Origin: an uncultured Acetatifactor sp.
Lineage (GTDB): Bacteria > Bacillota > Clostridia > Lachnospirales > Lachnospiraceae
Direction of reading: 5' to 3'
Length of the DNA stretch: 63,766 nt
NCBI GenBank assembly: GCA_910586775.1
Contig: CAJUJN010000021.1
Coordinates: forward strand, 1 to 63,766
Shown here: positions 43,117-51,857 of the stretch, one piece after another
Position numbering within the stretch: the stretch's first letter is position 1
How the letters are laid out: every line of letters begins with the position of its first letter
Program-made: the position numbers and the translations under genes
Notes under the pieces: model-generated
The model's input: the letters and a program-made list of their open reading frames with translations, nothing else
What the model was told of the DNA's origin: nothing
Databases searched by the model: none

Positions 43117-43191
43117 AGAAGTCAGATGGCAGGCATGCCTGCCCGCAGTCGCAGAACCTGATATCAATTCCAGGAAAGAAAGGGGTACCTT

Positions 43192-44679
43192 ATGAAAAAT
43201 TATAAGTTCTGGTTTGCCACCGGCTCTCAGGATCTCTACGGAGACGAGTGCCTTGCAAAAGTGGCGGAGCATTCAAGAATCATTGTGGAAGAAATCAATA
43301 AAACCGGCATCCTGCCCTATGAGTTGGTCTGGAAGCCCACCCTGCTTACCAACGAGATGATCCGCGGCCTGTTCAATGAGGCGAATATGGACGGCGAATG
43401 CGCGGGCGTTATCACCTGGATGCATACTTTCTCTCCCGCCAAGTCCTGGATTCTGGGCTTGCAGGAGTACCATAAGCCTCTGTGCCATTTCCATACACAG
43501 TTTAATATGGAGATTCCCTACGACAGCATTGACATGGATTTCATGAATGAGAACCAGTCTGCCCATGGAGACAGGGAGTACGGCCATATCGTGACCCGCA
43601 TGGGCATCGAGCGCAAGGTGATTATGGGGCACTGGAGTGACGACAATGTATTGAAGCGTCTGGCGGGATGGATGCGCACGGCAGTGGGCATTATGGAGTC
43701 CAGCCATATCCGCGTGATGCGCGTGGCCGACAACATGAGGAATGTGGCGGTTACGGAGGGCGATAAGGTGGAAGCCCAGGTGAAGTTCGGCTGGGAGGTT
43801 GACGCTTATCCCATTAACGAGATTGCGGCTTACGTGGAAGATGTGAGCCAGGGAGATATCGATGCGCTGGTGGAAGAGTATTATGCGAAGTACCAGATTC
43901 TGGACGAGGGCAGGGATGCCGCAGAGTTCCGCCGTCATGTAGCGGTTCAGGCAGGGATTGAGATCGGCTTCGAACGCTTCCTGAAGGAGAAAAATTACCA
44001 TGCCATCGTGACCCATTTCGGCGATCTGGGTTCCCTGAGGCAGCTGCCGGGTCTTGCCATTCAGAGACTGATGGAGAAGGGATACGGATTCGGTGCGGAG
44101 GGAGACTGGAAGACCGCAGCCATGGTGCGTTTGATGAAGATCATGACTGAAGGTATGAAGGATGCAAAGGGAGCTTCTTTCCTGGAGGATTATACTTACA
44201 ATCTGGTACCCGGCAAGGAAGGGATTCTTCAGGCTCATATGCTGGAGGTATGCCCTACTATAGCGGAAGGCCCCATCGGCATCAAGGTATGCCCGCTGTC
44301 CATGGGAGACAGGGAAGACCCCGCAAGGCTTGTGTTCTCATCCAAGGAGGGCAGCGGTATCGCTACATCCCTGATCGACCTGGGTACAAGGTTCCGCCTC
44401 ATCATCAACGAGGTGGACTGCAAGAAGGTGGAGAAGCCCATGCCCAAGCTTCCCGTTGCCAACTGCTTCTGGACACCGAAGCCCAACCTTGCCGTAGGCG
44501 CGGAGAGCTGGATACTGGCAGGCGGCGCGCATCATACCGCATTCTCCTACGACCTGACTACAGAACAGATGGTGGACTGGGCGGATGCAATGGGAATCGA
44601 GACTGTAGTGATTGACGGCGACACTACTATCCGCAATCTGAAGAACGAGATGAGATGGAATGCGCTTTCTTATCGTTGA
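43192..44679 (+). CDS. araA: L-arabinose isomerase
   Basis: Converts L-arabinose to L-ribulose in the cytoplasm using manganese. 495 residues, full family length. Recognisable segments are FWFATGSQDLYGDECL at the N terminus, GVITWMHTFSPAKSWILGL near residue 75, catalytic Glu in GFGAEGDWKTAAMVRLMK near residue 303 and Glu in SFLEDYTYNL near residue 330, and metal His in ILQAHMLEVCP and GGAHHTAFSYDL. The gene opens the arabinose cluster; ribulokinase and ribulose-5-phosphate epimerase genes are not in this window. AAAGAAAGGGG precedes the ATG. Confidence 0.97.
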   Translation: MKNYKFWFATGSQDLYGDECLAKVAEHSRIIVEEINKTGILPYELVWKPTLLTNEMIRGLFNEANMDGECAGVITWMHTFSPAKSWILGLQEYHKPLCHFHTQFNMEIPYDSIDMDFMNENQSAHGDREYGHIVTRMGIERKVIMGHWSDDNVLKRLAGWMRTAVGIMESSHIRVMRVADNMRNVAVTEGDKVEAQVKFGWEVDAYPINEIAAYVEDVSQGDIDALVEEYYAKYQILDEGRDAAEFRRHVAVQAGIEIGFERFLKEKNYHAIVTHFGDLGSLRQLPGLAIQRLMEKGYGFGAEGDWKTAAMVRLMKIMTEGMKDAKGASFLEDYTYNLVPGKEGILQAHMLEVCPTIAEGPIGIKVCPLSMGDREDPARLVFSSKEGSGIATSLIDLGTRFRLIINEVDCKKVEKPMPKLPVANCFWTPKPNLAVGAESWILAGGAHHTAFSYDLTTEQMVDWADAMGIETVVIDGDTTIRNLKNEMRWNALSYR

Positions 44680-44933
44680 ATATAGCGGAAGATTATGTTA
44701 AGATAAAGAAATATTACAGGAAAAACGGTAAGTGAAATTTTTGCCGGGATGTCATTTTTACAGAGTGAATGTTTTTCTGCATGGCGATGGAAGCTGGGTT
44801 ATCAGAAAGCTGTAATGCAGAAAACGGGTTGCGGACTCTGTGCCCAAAGTGATGTTTCCGGTATGAAACGACTGGATAAAATAGCGTCCTGTAAACTAAA
44901 CGGCAGCCGTAAAACGGCGGAATGAGAGGAAAA

Positions 44934-45770
44934 ATGGATACTTTAGAACTGAAAAAACATGCCAATGATGTCCGCAAGGGCATCGTCGCAGCGGTTCATG
45001 GAGCAAAGGCCGGACATCCCGGCGGTTCCCTGTCCGCAGCTGATATTTTTACCTATCTTTATTTTGAAGAAATGAATATCGATCCGAAGAACCCCGGGAT
45101 GGAGGACAGAGACCGTTTCGTCCTTTCCAAGGGACACACAGCGCCGGGCCTGTACTCGGCTCTGGCGAACAGAGGCTACTTCCCTGTGGAGGATCTGCCT
45201 ACCCTGCGTCATCTGGGCTCCTACCTCCAGGGACATCCCTGCCTGCAGCACGTACCCGGCGTGGATATGTCATCCGGCTCCCTGGGACAGGGAATTTCCG
45301 CGGCAGTGGGCATGGCAATGGGCGCGAAGCTTTCCGGAAAGGATTTTCGTGTCTACACCCTGTTGGGCGACGGTGAGATCGAGGAAGGCCAGGTCTGGGA
45401 GGCTTCCATGTTTGCGGGACACAGGAAACTGGACAATCTGGTGGTAATCGTGGACAATAACGGACTGCAGATTGACGGGCCTGTGGATCAGGTATGTTCC
45501 CCTTACCCTATCGACAAGAAGTTCGAGGCGTTTAATTTCCATGTGATCAATCTGGAAGACGGCAATGACATGGATCAGATCAGGGCAGCTTTTGCGGAGG
45601 CCCGGGCTACAAAAGGAATGCCCACGGCCATTGTTGCACATACCCTGAAGGGCAAGGGCGTGTCCTTCATGGAGGGCAGCGTGGACTGGCACGGCAAGGC
45701 GCCTGATGATGCGGAATATGAGATAGCAGTGGCGGACCTGGAGAAGATTGCGGCGGAACTGAACAAGTGA
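44934..45770 (+). CDS. Transketolase, N-terminal subunit
   Basis: 278-residue thiamine diphosphate-binding half of a split transketolase. Motifs are AAVHGAKAGHPGGSLSAADI near residue 22, VLSKGHTAPGLYSALA near residue 66, and the cofactor-binding GDGEIEEGQVWEASMFAGHR, ending in NNGLQIDG, near residue 146. Together with the next gene it moves two-carbon units between sugar phosphates, linking arabinose-derived pentose phosphate to glycolysis. The ATG at 44934 follows AGAGGA. It shares the cluster with araA (254-base gap). Confidence 0.95.
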   Translation: MDTLELKKHANDVRKGIVAAVHGAKAGHPGGSLSAADIFTYLYFEEMNIDPKNPGMEDRDRFVLSKGHTAPGLYSALANRGYFPVEDLPTLRHLGSYLQGHPCLQHVPGVDMSSGSLGQGISAAVGMAMGAKLSGKDFRVYTLLGDGEIEEGQVWEASMFAGHRKLDNLVVIVDNNGLQIDGPVDQVCSPYPIDKKFEAFNFHVINLEDGNDMDQIRAAFAEARATKGMPTAIVAHTLKGKGVSFMEGSVDWHGKAPDDAEYEIAVADLEKIAAELNK

Positions 45771-45798
45771 GCCGAAACTAACCCAGGAGATGCACGAA

Positions 45799-45867
45799 AT
45801 GCAACTGGACAATAAAACAGCAAGTGCCACGGAGGGTACTGGAGGGACACTTGCGGAACTGGAATAG
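45799..45867 (+). CDS. Possible 22-residue peptide between transketolase halves
   Basis: Starts MQLDNKTASATEG with AGGAG eight bases upstream and ends just before the next ribosome binding site. It occupies most of the 111-base gap between two genes that normally lie close together. No homology recognised; could be a coupling ORF or chance. Confidence 0.3.
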   Translation: MQLDNKTASATEGTGGTLAELE

Positions 45868-45881
45868 AAAGGTGAAGCATA

Positions 45882-46823
45882 ATGGCAGATGTAAAGAAGA
45901 TAGCTACCAGGGAGGCTTACGGAAATGCCCTGGCAGAATTTGGAGAGGATTACCCTGAGCTGGTGGTGCTGGATGCCGACCTGGCTGCAGCCACCAAGAC
46001 CGGCGTGTTCAAGAAGAAATTCCCGGAGAGGCACATCGACTGCGGCATCGCCGAAGCAAACATGATGGGCATTGCCGCCGGATTGTCCCTGACAGGAAAG
46101 ATTCCCGTGGCGAGCACCTTTGCCATGTTTGCGGCAGGACGTGCCTTTGAGCAGGTGAGGAATTCCATCGGTTATCCCCATCTGAACGTGAAAATCGGCG
46201 CCACCCATGCGGGAATCACGGTAGGAGAGGACGGCGCTTCTCATCAATGCAACGAGGATATCGCTCTGATGAGGACAATCCCCGGCATGACTATCCTGAA
46301 TCCTTCCGACGCAGTGGAGGCAAGAGCCTGTGTGAAGGCTGCTCTGGATTTTGAAGGGCCTGTGTATATGCGTTTCGGACGTGCGGCAGTTCCCGTGATC
46401 AATGACAGGGAAGACTACAAATTTGAGATCGGTAAGGGCGAAGTGCTCAGAGAGGGTAAGGACGTAACCATCGTAGCCACGGGCATCATGGTGAATTCCG
46501 CTCTGGAGGCCGCAGAAAAACTGGCGGCAGAGGGTGTGGATGCGGAAGTGATTAACATCTGTACGATCAAGCCTCTGGACAGAGAGCTGATTGCAGCAAG
46601 CGCGAAGAAGACCGGCAGGGTAGTTACGGCAGAGGAACATACCGTTATCGGCGGACTTGGCGGCGCTGTCTGTGAAGCGTTGGCGGAGACCTGCCCTGTG
46701 CCTGTGTGCAGGATCGGTATCGAGGATGTATTCGGCGAGTCCGGCTCCGCAGGGGCGCTGCTTGTGAAGTACGGCCTGGACGGCGAGGGCGTCTATAACA
46801 GGGTGAAGGCATTTCTGGCATAG
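45882..46823 (+). CDS. Transketolase, C-terminal subunit
   Basis: 313-residue partner subunit carrying the pyrimidine-binding and C-terminal domains. Motifs are VVLDADLAAATKT near residue 27, RHIDCGIAEANMMGIAAGLS near residue 47 (catalytic Glu in GIAEANM), HAGITVGEDGASHQCNEDIA near residue 108, MTILNPSDAVEA and the conserved TAEEHTVIGGLGGAV near residue 249. Must pair with the N-terminal subunit to be active. AAAGGTG lies ahead of the ATG. Confidence 0.95.
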   Translation: MADVKKIATREAYGNALAEFGEDYPELVVLDADLAAATKTGVFKKKFPERHIDCGIAEANMMGIAAGLSLTGKIPVASTFAMFAAGRAFEQVRNSIGYPHLNVKIGATHAGITVGEDGASHQCNEDIALMRTIPGMTILNPSDAVEARACVKAALDFEGPVYMRFGRAAVPVINDREDYKFEIGKGEVLREGKDVTIVATGIMVNSALEAAEKLAAEGVDAEVINICTIKPLDRELIAASAKKTGRVVTAEEHTVIGGLGGAVCEALAETCPVPVCRIGIEDVFGESGSAGALLVKYGLDGEGVYNRVKAFLA

Positions 46824-46926
46824 AGAAGGCGGTGCCGGATATCCTGTGTCGTGAGGGCGTTACAGGCTATGGGAAGCGTATTGCACGGCTGCAGCGGCCT
46901 GAAAGCCGGCAAAGCACATTGAAATT

Positions 46927-46950
46927 TTATTTCCAGACAATTTCTAAGAG
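46927..46950. repeat. Half copy of the dispersed hairpin element before abfA
   Basis: TTTATTTCCAGACAATTTCT followed by AAGA resembles the right end of copy B (TTATTTTCCGACAATTCCTA). No left end is found upstream. It supplies the sequence immediately before the abfA ribosome binding site. Confidence 0.5.
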
Positions 46951-46964
46951 AAGAGGATAATTTC

Positions 46965-48470
46965 ATGGCAAAATTATATATCAACGAAAAAAAGGAAAAA
47001 GGATACATTAATCCGGAGATTTACGGACATTTTTCCGAACATCTGGGCAGGTGTATCTACGAGGGGCTGTTTGTGGGAGAGGATTCCGATATCCCGAATA
47101 AGAATGGTATGCGTACGGATGTGGTGGAGGCGCTGAAGGAACTGCAGATCCCTGTGCTTCGCTGGCCCGGCGGCTGCTTTGCGGACGAGTACCACTGGAT
47201 GGATGGCATCGGCCCCAGGGAAGAGCGCAAGAAGATGGTGAACACCCACTGGGGCGGCGTGGTGGAGGACAACAGCTTCGGTACCCATGAATTTTTCGAA
47301 CTCTGCAGGCAGTTGGGCTGTAAGACCTATATCAACGGCAATGTGGGCAGCGGGACCGTGCAGGAGATGTCGGAGTGGGTGGAGTACATGACCTTTGACG
47401 GGGTATCCCCCATGGCGGAACTGCGCCGGAAGAACGGCCATGAGGAGCCGTGGAAGGTGGACTACTTTGGGATCGGCAATGAGAACTGGGGCTGCGGCGG
47501 CAATATGACGCCGGAGTATTACGCCAATCTTTACCGCAGATACCAGACCTATGTACGCCATTATGACAAGGCTGCTCCCATCAAAAAGATCTGCGGCGGG
47601 CCCAATGTGGACGACGATAACTGGACCAGGAAGGTGCTGAAGACCTGCTTTGCAAATCCGGGCGGAAAGCAGGCCAGGGGCTTCATGGACGGGCTGTCGC
47701 TGCACTATTATGTACATCCGGGCGGATGGAACAATAAAGGCAGCGCTACGGAATTTGACAGGGAGACCTGGTATAAGACACTGTCCAGGGCGCTCTATAT
47801 TGAGGAGCTGATCGACCTTCATGGCGCCATCATGGACCACTATGACCCGGATAAGAAGATCGGACTTATCGTGGACGAGTGGGGCGACTGGTTTGACGTG
47901 GAGATAGGCACCAATCCGGGCTTTTTGTATCAGCAGAACACCATGCGCGATGCTCTGGTGGCGGCGGTGAGCCTGAACATTTTCAACAAGCACTGCGACC
48001 GTGTAAAGATGGCATGCATTGCCCAGATGGTAAATGTGCTGCAGTCCGTGATCCTGACGGAAGGGGAGAAGATGGTGAAGACCCCCACCTACCATGTGTT
48101 CCATATGTACAAAAGGCATCAGGGGGCACAGCTGGTGGAGAGCAGCCTGTCCGGTGAGGGGATTACGGGTGTGGAAGATTACAAGGTTCCCGCCCTGCAG
48201 GAATCCGTGTCGGTGCAGGAGGACGGCTCCGTACTGGTGACTCTGGCCAACCTTTCCGCCGAGGAGGCATATCCGGTGGAGCTGATGCTCACGGAGATGA
48301 AGCCGGAGACGGTGAAAGCGGCAATCCTGACCAATGAGATGCATGCCCATAACACCTTCGAAGAGCCTGAAAAGGTGAAGGAGGAAGTGTTCCGGGATGT
48401 AACGCTGACGGAGAGGGGCGTGTCCTTTACCATTCCGGCCTGCAGCGTGGTGAGCCTGGAACTGCGTTAG
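46965..48470 (+). CDS. abfA: Alpha-L-arabinofuranosidase, GH51, intracellular
   Basis: 501-residue glycoside hydrolase that releases L-arabinose from short arabino-oligosaccharides inside the cell. There is no signal peptide. The acid/base Glu is in FGIGNENWGCGG near residue 175 and the nucleophile Glu in LIVDEWGDWFD near residue 300. Other family signs are GHFSEHLGRCIYEGLFVG near residue 21 and VLRWPGGCFADEYHW near residue 64, with a C-terminal beta-sandwich. It provides substrate for the isomerase encoded upstream. A 500-residue frame on the opposite strand is a shadow. Confidence 0.97.
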   Translation: MAKLYINEKKEKGYINPEIYGHFSEHLGRCIYEGLFVGEDSDIPNKNGMRTDVVEALKELQIPVLRWPGGCFADEYHWMDGIGPREERKKMVNTHWGGVVEDNSFGTHEFFELCRQLGCKTYINGNVGSGTVQEMSEWVEYMTFDGVSPMAELRRKNGHEEPWKVDYFGIGNENWGCGGNMTPEYYANLYRRYQTYVRHYDKAAPIKKICGGPNVDDDNWTRKVLKTCFANPGGKQARGFMDGLSLHYYVHPGGWNNKGSATEFDRETWYKTLSRALYIEELIDLHGAIMDHYDPDKKIGLIVDEWGDWFDVEIGTNPGFLYQQNTMRDALVAAVSLNIFNKHCDRVKMACIAQMVNVLQSVILTEGEKMVKTPTYHVFHMYKRHQGAQLVESSLSGEGITGVEDYKVPALQESVSVQEDGSVLVTLANLSAEEAYPVELMLTEMKPETVKAAILTNEMHAHNTFEEPEKVKEEVFRDVTLTERGVSFTIPACSVVSLELR

Positions 48471-48505
48471 AAGCACAGAAAAAATGATTTGCGTAAGAAA
48501 ATTGA

Positions 48506-48553
48506 TTACATGAAAAGGGAGAAAGAGATATAATATTTTAGAATAGTCTAAAA
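48506..48553 (+). promoter_or_regulatory. Promoter and operator-like dyad of the ArsR-type gene
   Basis: TTACAT at 48506-48511, 17 bases, TATAAT at 48529-48534. Directly after it is the perfect dyad TTTTAGA (48536-48542), ATAG, TCTAAAA (48547-48553), placed over the start of transcription. Consistent with autorepression. Confidence 0.6.
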
Positions 48554-48584
48554 AACAATTGAGCTGGGAGGCGGGTGAGTTCGG

Positions 48585-49535
48585 ATGATGTACATTAAGA
48601 ATCTGGAGGACGGGGTTGAATTATTTAAGGTATTAGGTTCCGAAGTGCGGGTGAATATCATTCAGCTGTTATTGAAAAACAAGGAAATGAATATGAATGA
48701 GATTGCCGCGAATCTGAATATCACCAATGGGGCGCTGACCAGCCATATCAAGAAGATGGAGGATGTGGGGCTGATTCAGATGCGCTCCGATTTTGCGGGG
48801 CACGGCAACCAGAAGGTCTGCCGGGTGATCCAGGAGAGGCTTCTGGTGGATATCGTCCCGGTGGAGGAGGACGGCACCAGCGGCTTCTACGAGGCCGAGG
48901 TTCCCGTGGGGCAGTACAGCAATTACAATGTGTTCCCTACATGCGGTATTGCGACCATGAATACACTCATCGGCGAAGTGGACGATCCCAGATATTTCGC
49001 GCATCCGGACCGGATCAATGCGGGAATACTCTGGTTTACCAAGGGGTATGTGGAATACCTGATTCCCAATGTGCTTCCCACGGCGCAGAAGATAGACGAA
49101 ATTACATTTTCCATGGAGCTTTCCAGCGAGGCACCGGGAGTTAATAATGACTGGCCGTCGGACATTTCTTTTGTTCTGAACGATGTGCCCATAGGAGTAT
49201 GGGTCTCACCCGGGGATTTTGGGGATGTGAGAGGGATATTTACCCCGGACTGGTGGTTTCCCGACTGGAATCAGTACGGGCTTCTGAAGATGCTGGTGAT
49301 TAACAGGAGAGGAACGTTTGTGGACGGCCTGAAGATTTCCGACGTCACTTTGGACAGATTCAGGCTTGATTACAAGAGCACTATCCGTTTCAGGATGGAA
49401 GTGCGGGAGGATGCGGTGCATGTGGGAGGGCTGACGCTGTTCGGAAACGGATTCGGCAATTACGGACAGGGAATCAAGGTGCGGATGCGCTACAGCCCCA
49501 TGGAGAGCGCGGGGCAGCAGAGGCAGGCGGATTGA
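48585..49535 (+). CDS. ArsR-type (HTH_5) transcriptional regulator with sugar-domain-like C terminus
   Basis: 316 residues. The N-terminal winged helix reads ELFKVLGSEVRVNIIQLLLK, EMNMNEIAANLNITNGALTS, HIKKMEDVGLIQMR. The remaining ~230 residues form a beta-rich domain (SGFYEAEVPVGQYSNYNVFP, ILWFTKGYVEYLIPNVLP) probably used as effector sensor; it is not a metal sensor. The gene is last in the arabinose cluster, 114 bases after abfA, with its own promoter. Control of araA and abfA in response to arabinose or an arabinoside is inferred. ATG at 48585 or 48588. Confidence 0.82.
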   Translation: MMYIKNLEDGVELFKVLGSEVRVNIIQLLLKNKEMNMNEIAANLNITNGALTSHIKKMEDVGLIQMRSDFAGHGNQKVCRVIQERLLVDIVPVEEDGTSGFYEAEVPVGQYSNYNVFPTCGIATMNTLIGEVDDPRYFAHPDRINAGILWFTKGYVEYLIPNVLPTAQKIDEITFSMELSSEAPGVNNDWPSDISFVLNDVPIGVWVSPGDFGDVRGIFTPDWWFPDWNQYGLLKMLVINRRGTFVDGLKISDVTLDRFRLDYKSTIRFRMEVREDAVHVGGLTLFGNGFGNYGQGIKVRMRYSPMESAGQQRQAD

Positions 49536-49569
49536 GCCGAAAATGCTGTCCGGGCATTTTTGACAATGC

Positions 49570-51777
49570 TTATGTTCCCTCCTGCCTGCGGTATTCCCCG
49601 GGCGTGGTGCCCATATATTTCTTGAATAATCTACGGAAGGTAATATCGTTTTCATAGCCTGTGGCTTTCGAGATGTCATTGACAGACATTTCCGTCTCTG
49701 ACAGAAGGCTGCAGGCATATTCAATTCTTTTCCTGTTCACATAATCCAGAAAATTAGAATCGGTAATCTGCTTGATTTTGCGGCTTACGCTGCTCTCGGA
49801 GAGCTGAAAGGCATCTGCCAGCTTGCTCAGGGACAGATCGTCATCGTGCAGGTGAAGCTGCAGATAGTCCATCAGATTCTGTGCCGTGTTCTGAAGCTTT
49901 TGTTCCCGGGAGTCAAATATGCTCTGTTCCAACCGGTCGCAGGCCAGGGCGGCAAGCTCCTTCAGACACTCCAGGGCACAGGGCTGTTCCGGAGTCCAGG
50001 AGCTCAGGGGAGCGGGATTGAAATACAGATACCGCTCTTTCTCCGTTTTGGATATGGCAGTCAGCAGCTGGTCCCTTGCGTAGCTCAGGTGCTCCTTTTT
50101 CACCAGGCCGCAGCGGCAGATTGTCTGAAAATACAGGTTCAGGCTGTTGCGGGCCTCCGTGTACTGGCCGGTGCCGAAGGAGATGGGGAGGGACACAAGG
50201 CATGTGGGAAGCGGCAGCTCCAGAATGCCGGACGCCATGATCTGGTGCCAGAAGATTCCCCGGGTAAAGGAATCCAGAGGCAGGTATTCCAGGGCATTGC
50301 GGGATTGCTGGCAGGTGGTGCCCAGCAGCTCCAGGTCATTTACCACATCTCCTATCCCCAGAAAGGCATCGGGGCTGATATCCCCCAACAGCTCCAGGAG
50401 ACAGGAGCAGGCTTCCTCACATTTTTGCGGGGAAGAGCCGCTGACCAGGAAGATGCCGAAATTTTTCCGGAAGGTAATATAGAGGCATCCGGTATCTGCG
50501 TTCCGTATAGTCCGTGCCAGGCTCAGCAGGAAATCCTGGCTGGCACAGGCAGTGAGGATACAGCAACAGACATGGTTGGAGTGGGGAAGCTCGATTCCCA
50601 GCTTTTTTAAACCGGGAAGAACATCTGTTCTTGGCTGTGTTCCTTCCAGAAGTTCCAGGAGCAAGCTGTTTATCAGCAGAGGCCGAAAGATCAGGAGCTG
50701 CTCTTCCAGCAGGGACTTATCCTTGAAAATAGAGATGATGCTGGATTTCAGCACCTCATATTCCATATCCGAGTCGCTGCCTCTCTCCTCGGGTGTGCTG
50801 ACAATATCTGCCAGTTCCCGGATGGGGGCATAATTTTTACGGCAGACAGCATGGATCAGGGGAAGCCCCAACAGCAGCAGGAAGACGCAGATGACGGACA
50901 AAATCCGGATTCTCAGGTATAAGCGCTGCTGCATATAGGTTTTGGAATAGCCTGCAATGCCTGTCCAGCCGGAATGCCTGCCGAGACGGTCCTGATAAGT
51001 ACTGTCTGTCCGAAGGCGTGACATAATCTGCGGAAGCTCTTCCTCATAAGCAGTGCAGTTGCTGACAATTAGCTGCCCCTCCCCGTCAAAAAGATAATAT
51101 TCCATATCGTCATTATTCAACAGCTGTTCAATATCCTCCATCATCTGTTTTTCGTCCAGAAAGATGAAGAGATTGCCGTACCGTGTGCTGTTGCTGTCCA
51201 GCACGGAGAGCACAATGAGAGGGTGCTGGGGGGTATTGGTCTCCCGTATGGCGCCCTGGGGCAGGAAGAGGAAGCTGCCTGAGCTTAAGGGACGGAGATA
51301 TTCCGAATAAATGCCGGGGCTCATGTTAAAAATGCTCTGGTAGAAGCTTTCCAGAGTGAGGGTGCCGTAGTCGGATACCACATACTGTTTATTGTACAGA
51401 TAGACGCCCAGGGTGGCGGCAAAGCGGTTGAGCGCTTTGGCGGATACCAGGTCATGCTGTGCCGCAAAGAGTGTGGTGGAGTCCAGCAGGGAGAAGTCCA
51501 GGTCTGTGGCGGTGTTGGAGGAAAGGCTGAGGAGCCGCTCGCTCTGGCCTACGGCTGCGGAAAGCTTCTGGCAGGCAGCCAGCTGGTCGTCCGCATAGTA
51601 AGCCAGGCTGGCCGCTGCCTGCAGTGTATTATTCCTTATGGAGTGGGAATCCTGATAAAATAGGAAGAAGCCCGCTGCCAGGAGGACGAGAAGGGAGGAG
51701 GCCGCATATTGCATGTAATTATGTAGGAACATGCGTCTGTAGGTATGGGAATGTCTGAAAAAGTGAAATAATTTCAT
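49570..51777 (-). CDS. Membrane-anchored AraC-family regulator
   Basis: 735 residues. Two membrane segments (residues ~24-44 and ~290-310) enclose an extracellular sensor domain, followed by a cytoplasmic linker and a C-terminal AraC DNA-binding domain (LSLSKLADAFQLSESSVSRK, VNDISKATGYENDITFRRLF, MGTTPGEYRR). This one-component design is typical for regulators placed beside SBP-LplB-LplC sugar importers in Lachnospiraceae and Paenibacillus. It is divergent from such an importer at 53056 and transcribed after the NagB-family gene. The start at 51777 has AAAGGAGG; the upstream open frame to 51855 is not supported. Confidence 0.9.
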   Translation of the reverse strand: MKLFHFFRHSHTYRRMFLHNYMQYAASSLLVLLAAGFFLFYQDSHSIRNNTLQAAASLAYYADDQLAACQKLSAAVGQSERLLSLSSNTATDLDFSLLDSTTLFAAQHDLVSAKALNRFAATLGVYLYNKQYVVSDYGTLTLESFYQSIFNMSPGIYSEYLRPLSSGSFLFLPQGAIRETNTPQHPLIVLSVLDSNSTRYGNLFIFLDEKQMMEDIEQLLNNDDMEYYLFDGEGQLIVSNCTAYEEELPQIMSRLRTDSTYQDRLGRHSGWTGIAGYSKTYMQQRLYLRIRILSVICVFLLLLGLPLIHAVCRKNYAPIRELADIVSTPEERGSDSDMEYEVLKSSIISIFKDKSLLEEQLLIFRPLLINSLLLELLEGTQPRTDVLPGLKKLGIELPHSNHVCCCILTACASQDFLLSLARTIRNADTGCLYITFRKNFGIFLVSGSSPQKCEEACSCLLELLGDISPDAFLGIGDVVNDLELLGTTCQQSRNALEYLPLDSFTRGIFWHQIMASGILELPLPTCLVSLPISFGTGQYTEARNSLNLYFQTICRCGLVKKEHLSYARDQLLTAISKTEKERYLYFNPAPLSSWTPEQPCALECLKELAALACDRLEQSIFDSREQKLQNTAQNLMDYLQLHLHDDDLSLSKLADAFQLSESSVSRKIKQITDSNFLDYVNRKRIEYACSLLSETEMSVNDISKATGYENDITFRRLFKKYMGTTPGEYRRQEGT

Positions 51778-51857
51778 GAGACCTCCTTTGTAACGTACAT
51801 CTGTTTCCTGGCAGCAGGACTTTTTCATGCGCCGCCCTGGGGCTCTGGCGCACATTT

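Larger units (their letters stand above)
42742..43191. other. Long AT-rich control region upstream of araA
   Basis: Very AT-rich, no gene. It contains the promoter at 43088-43116, an operator-like dyad at 42897-42914, and the short repeat TTTAGTAAAATA twice (near 42889 and 42955). The remaining part of the gap, 42285-42519, holds nothing recognised. Confidence 0.55.

Noticed and set aside
45270..46640. 456-residue minus-strand frame across both transketolase genes
   Set aside because: It spans two clear genes and the gap between them and shows no protein-like domains.
46974..48476. 500-residue open frame on the strand opposite abfA
   Set aside because: It mirrors the GH51 gene codon by codon, has no family motifs and no ribosome binding site; a shadow caused by GC-rich codon use.
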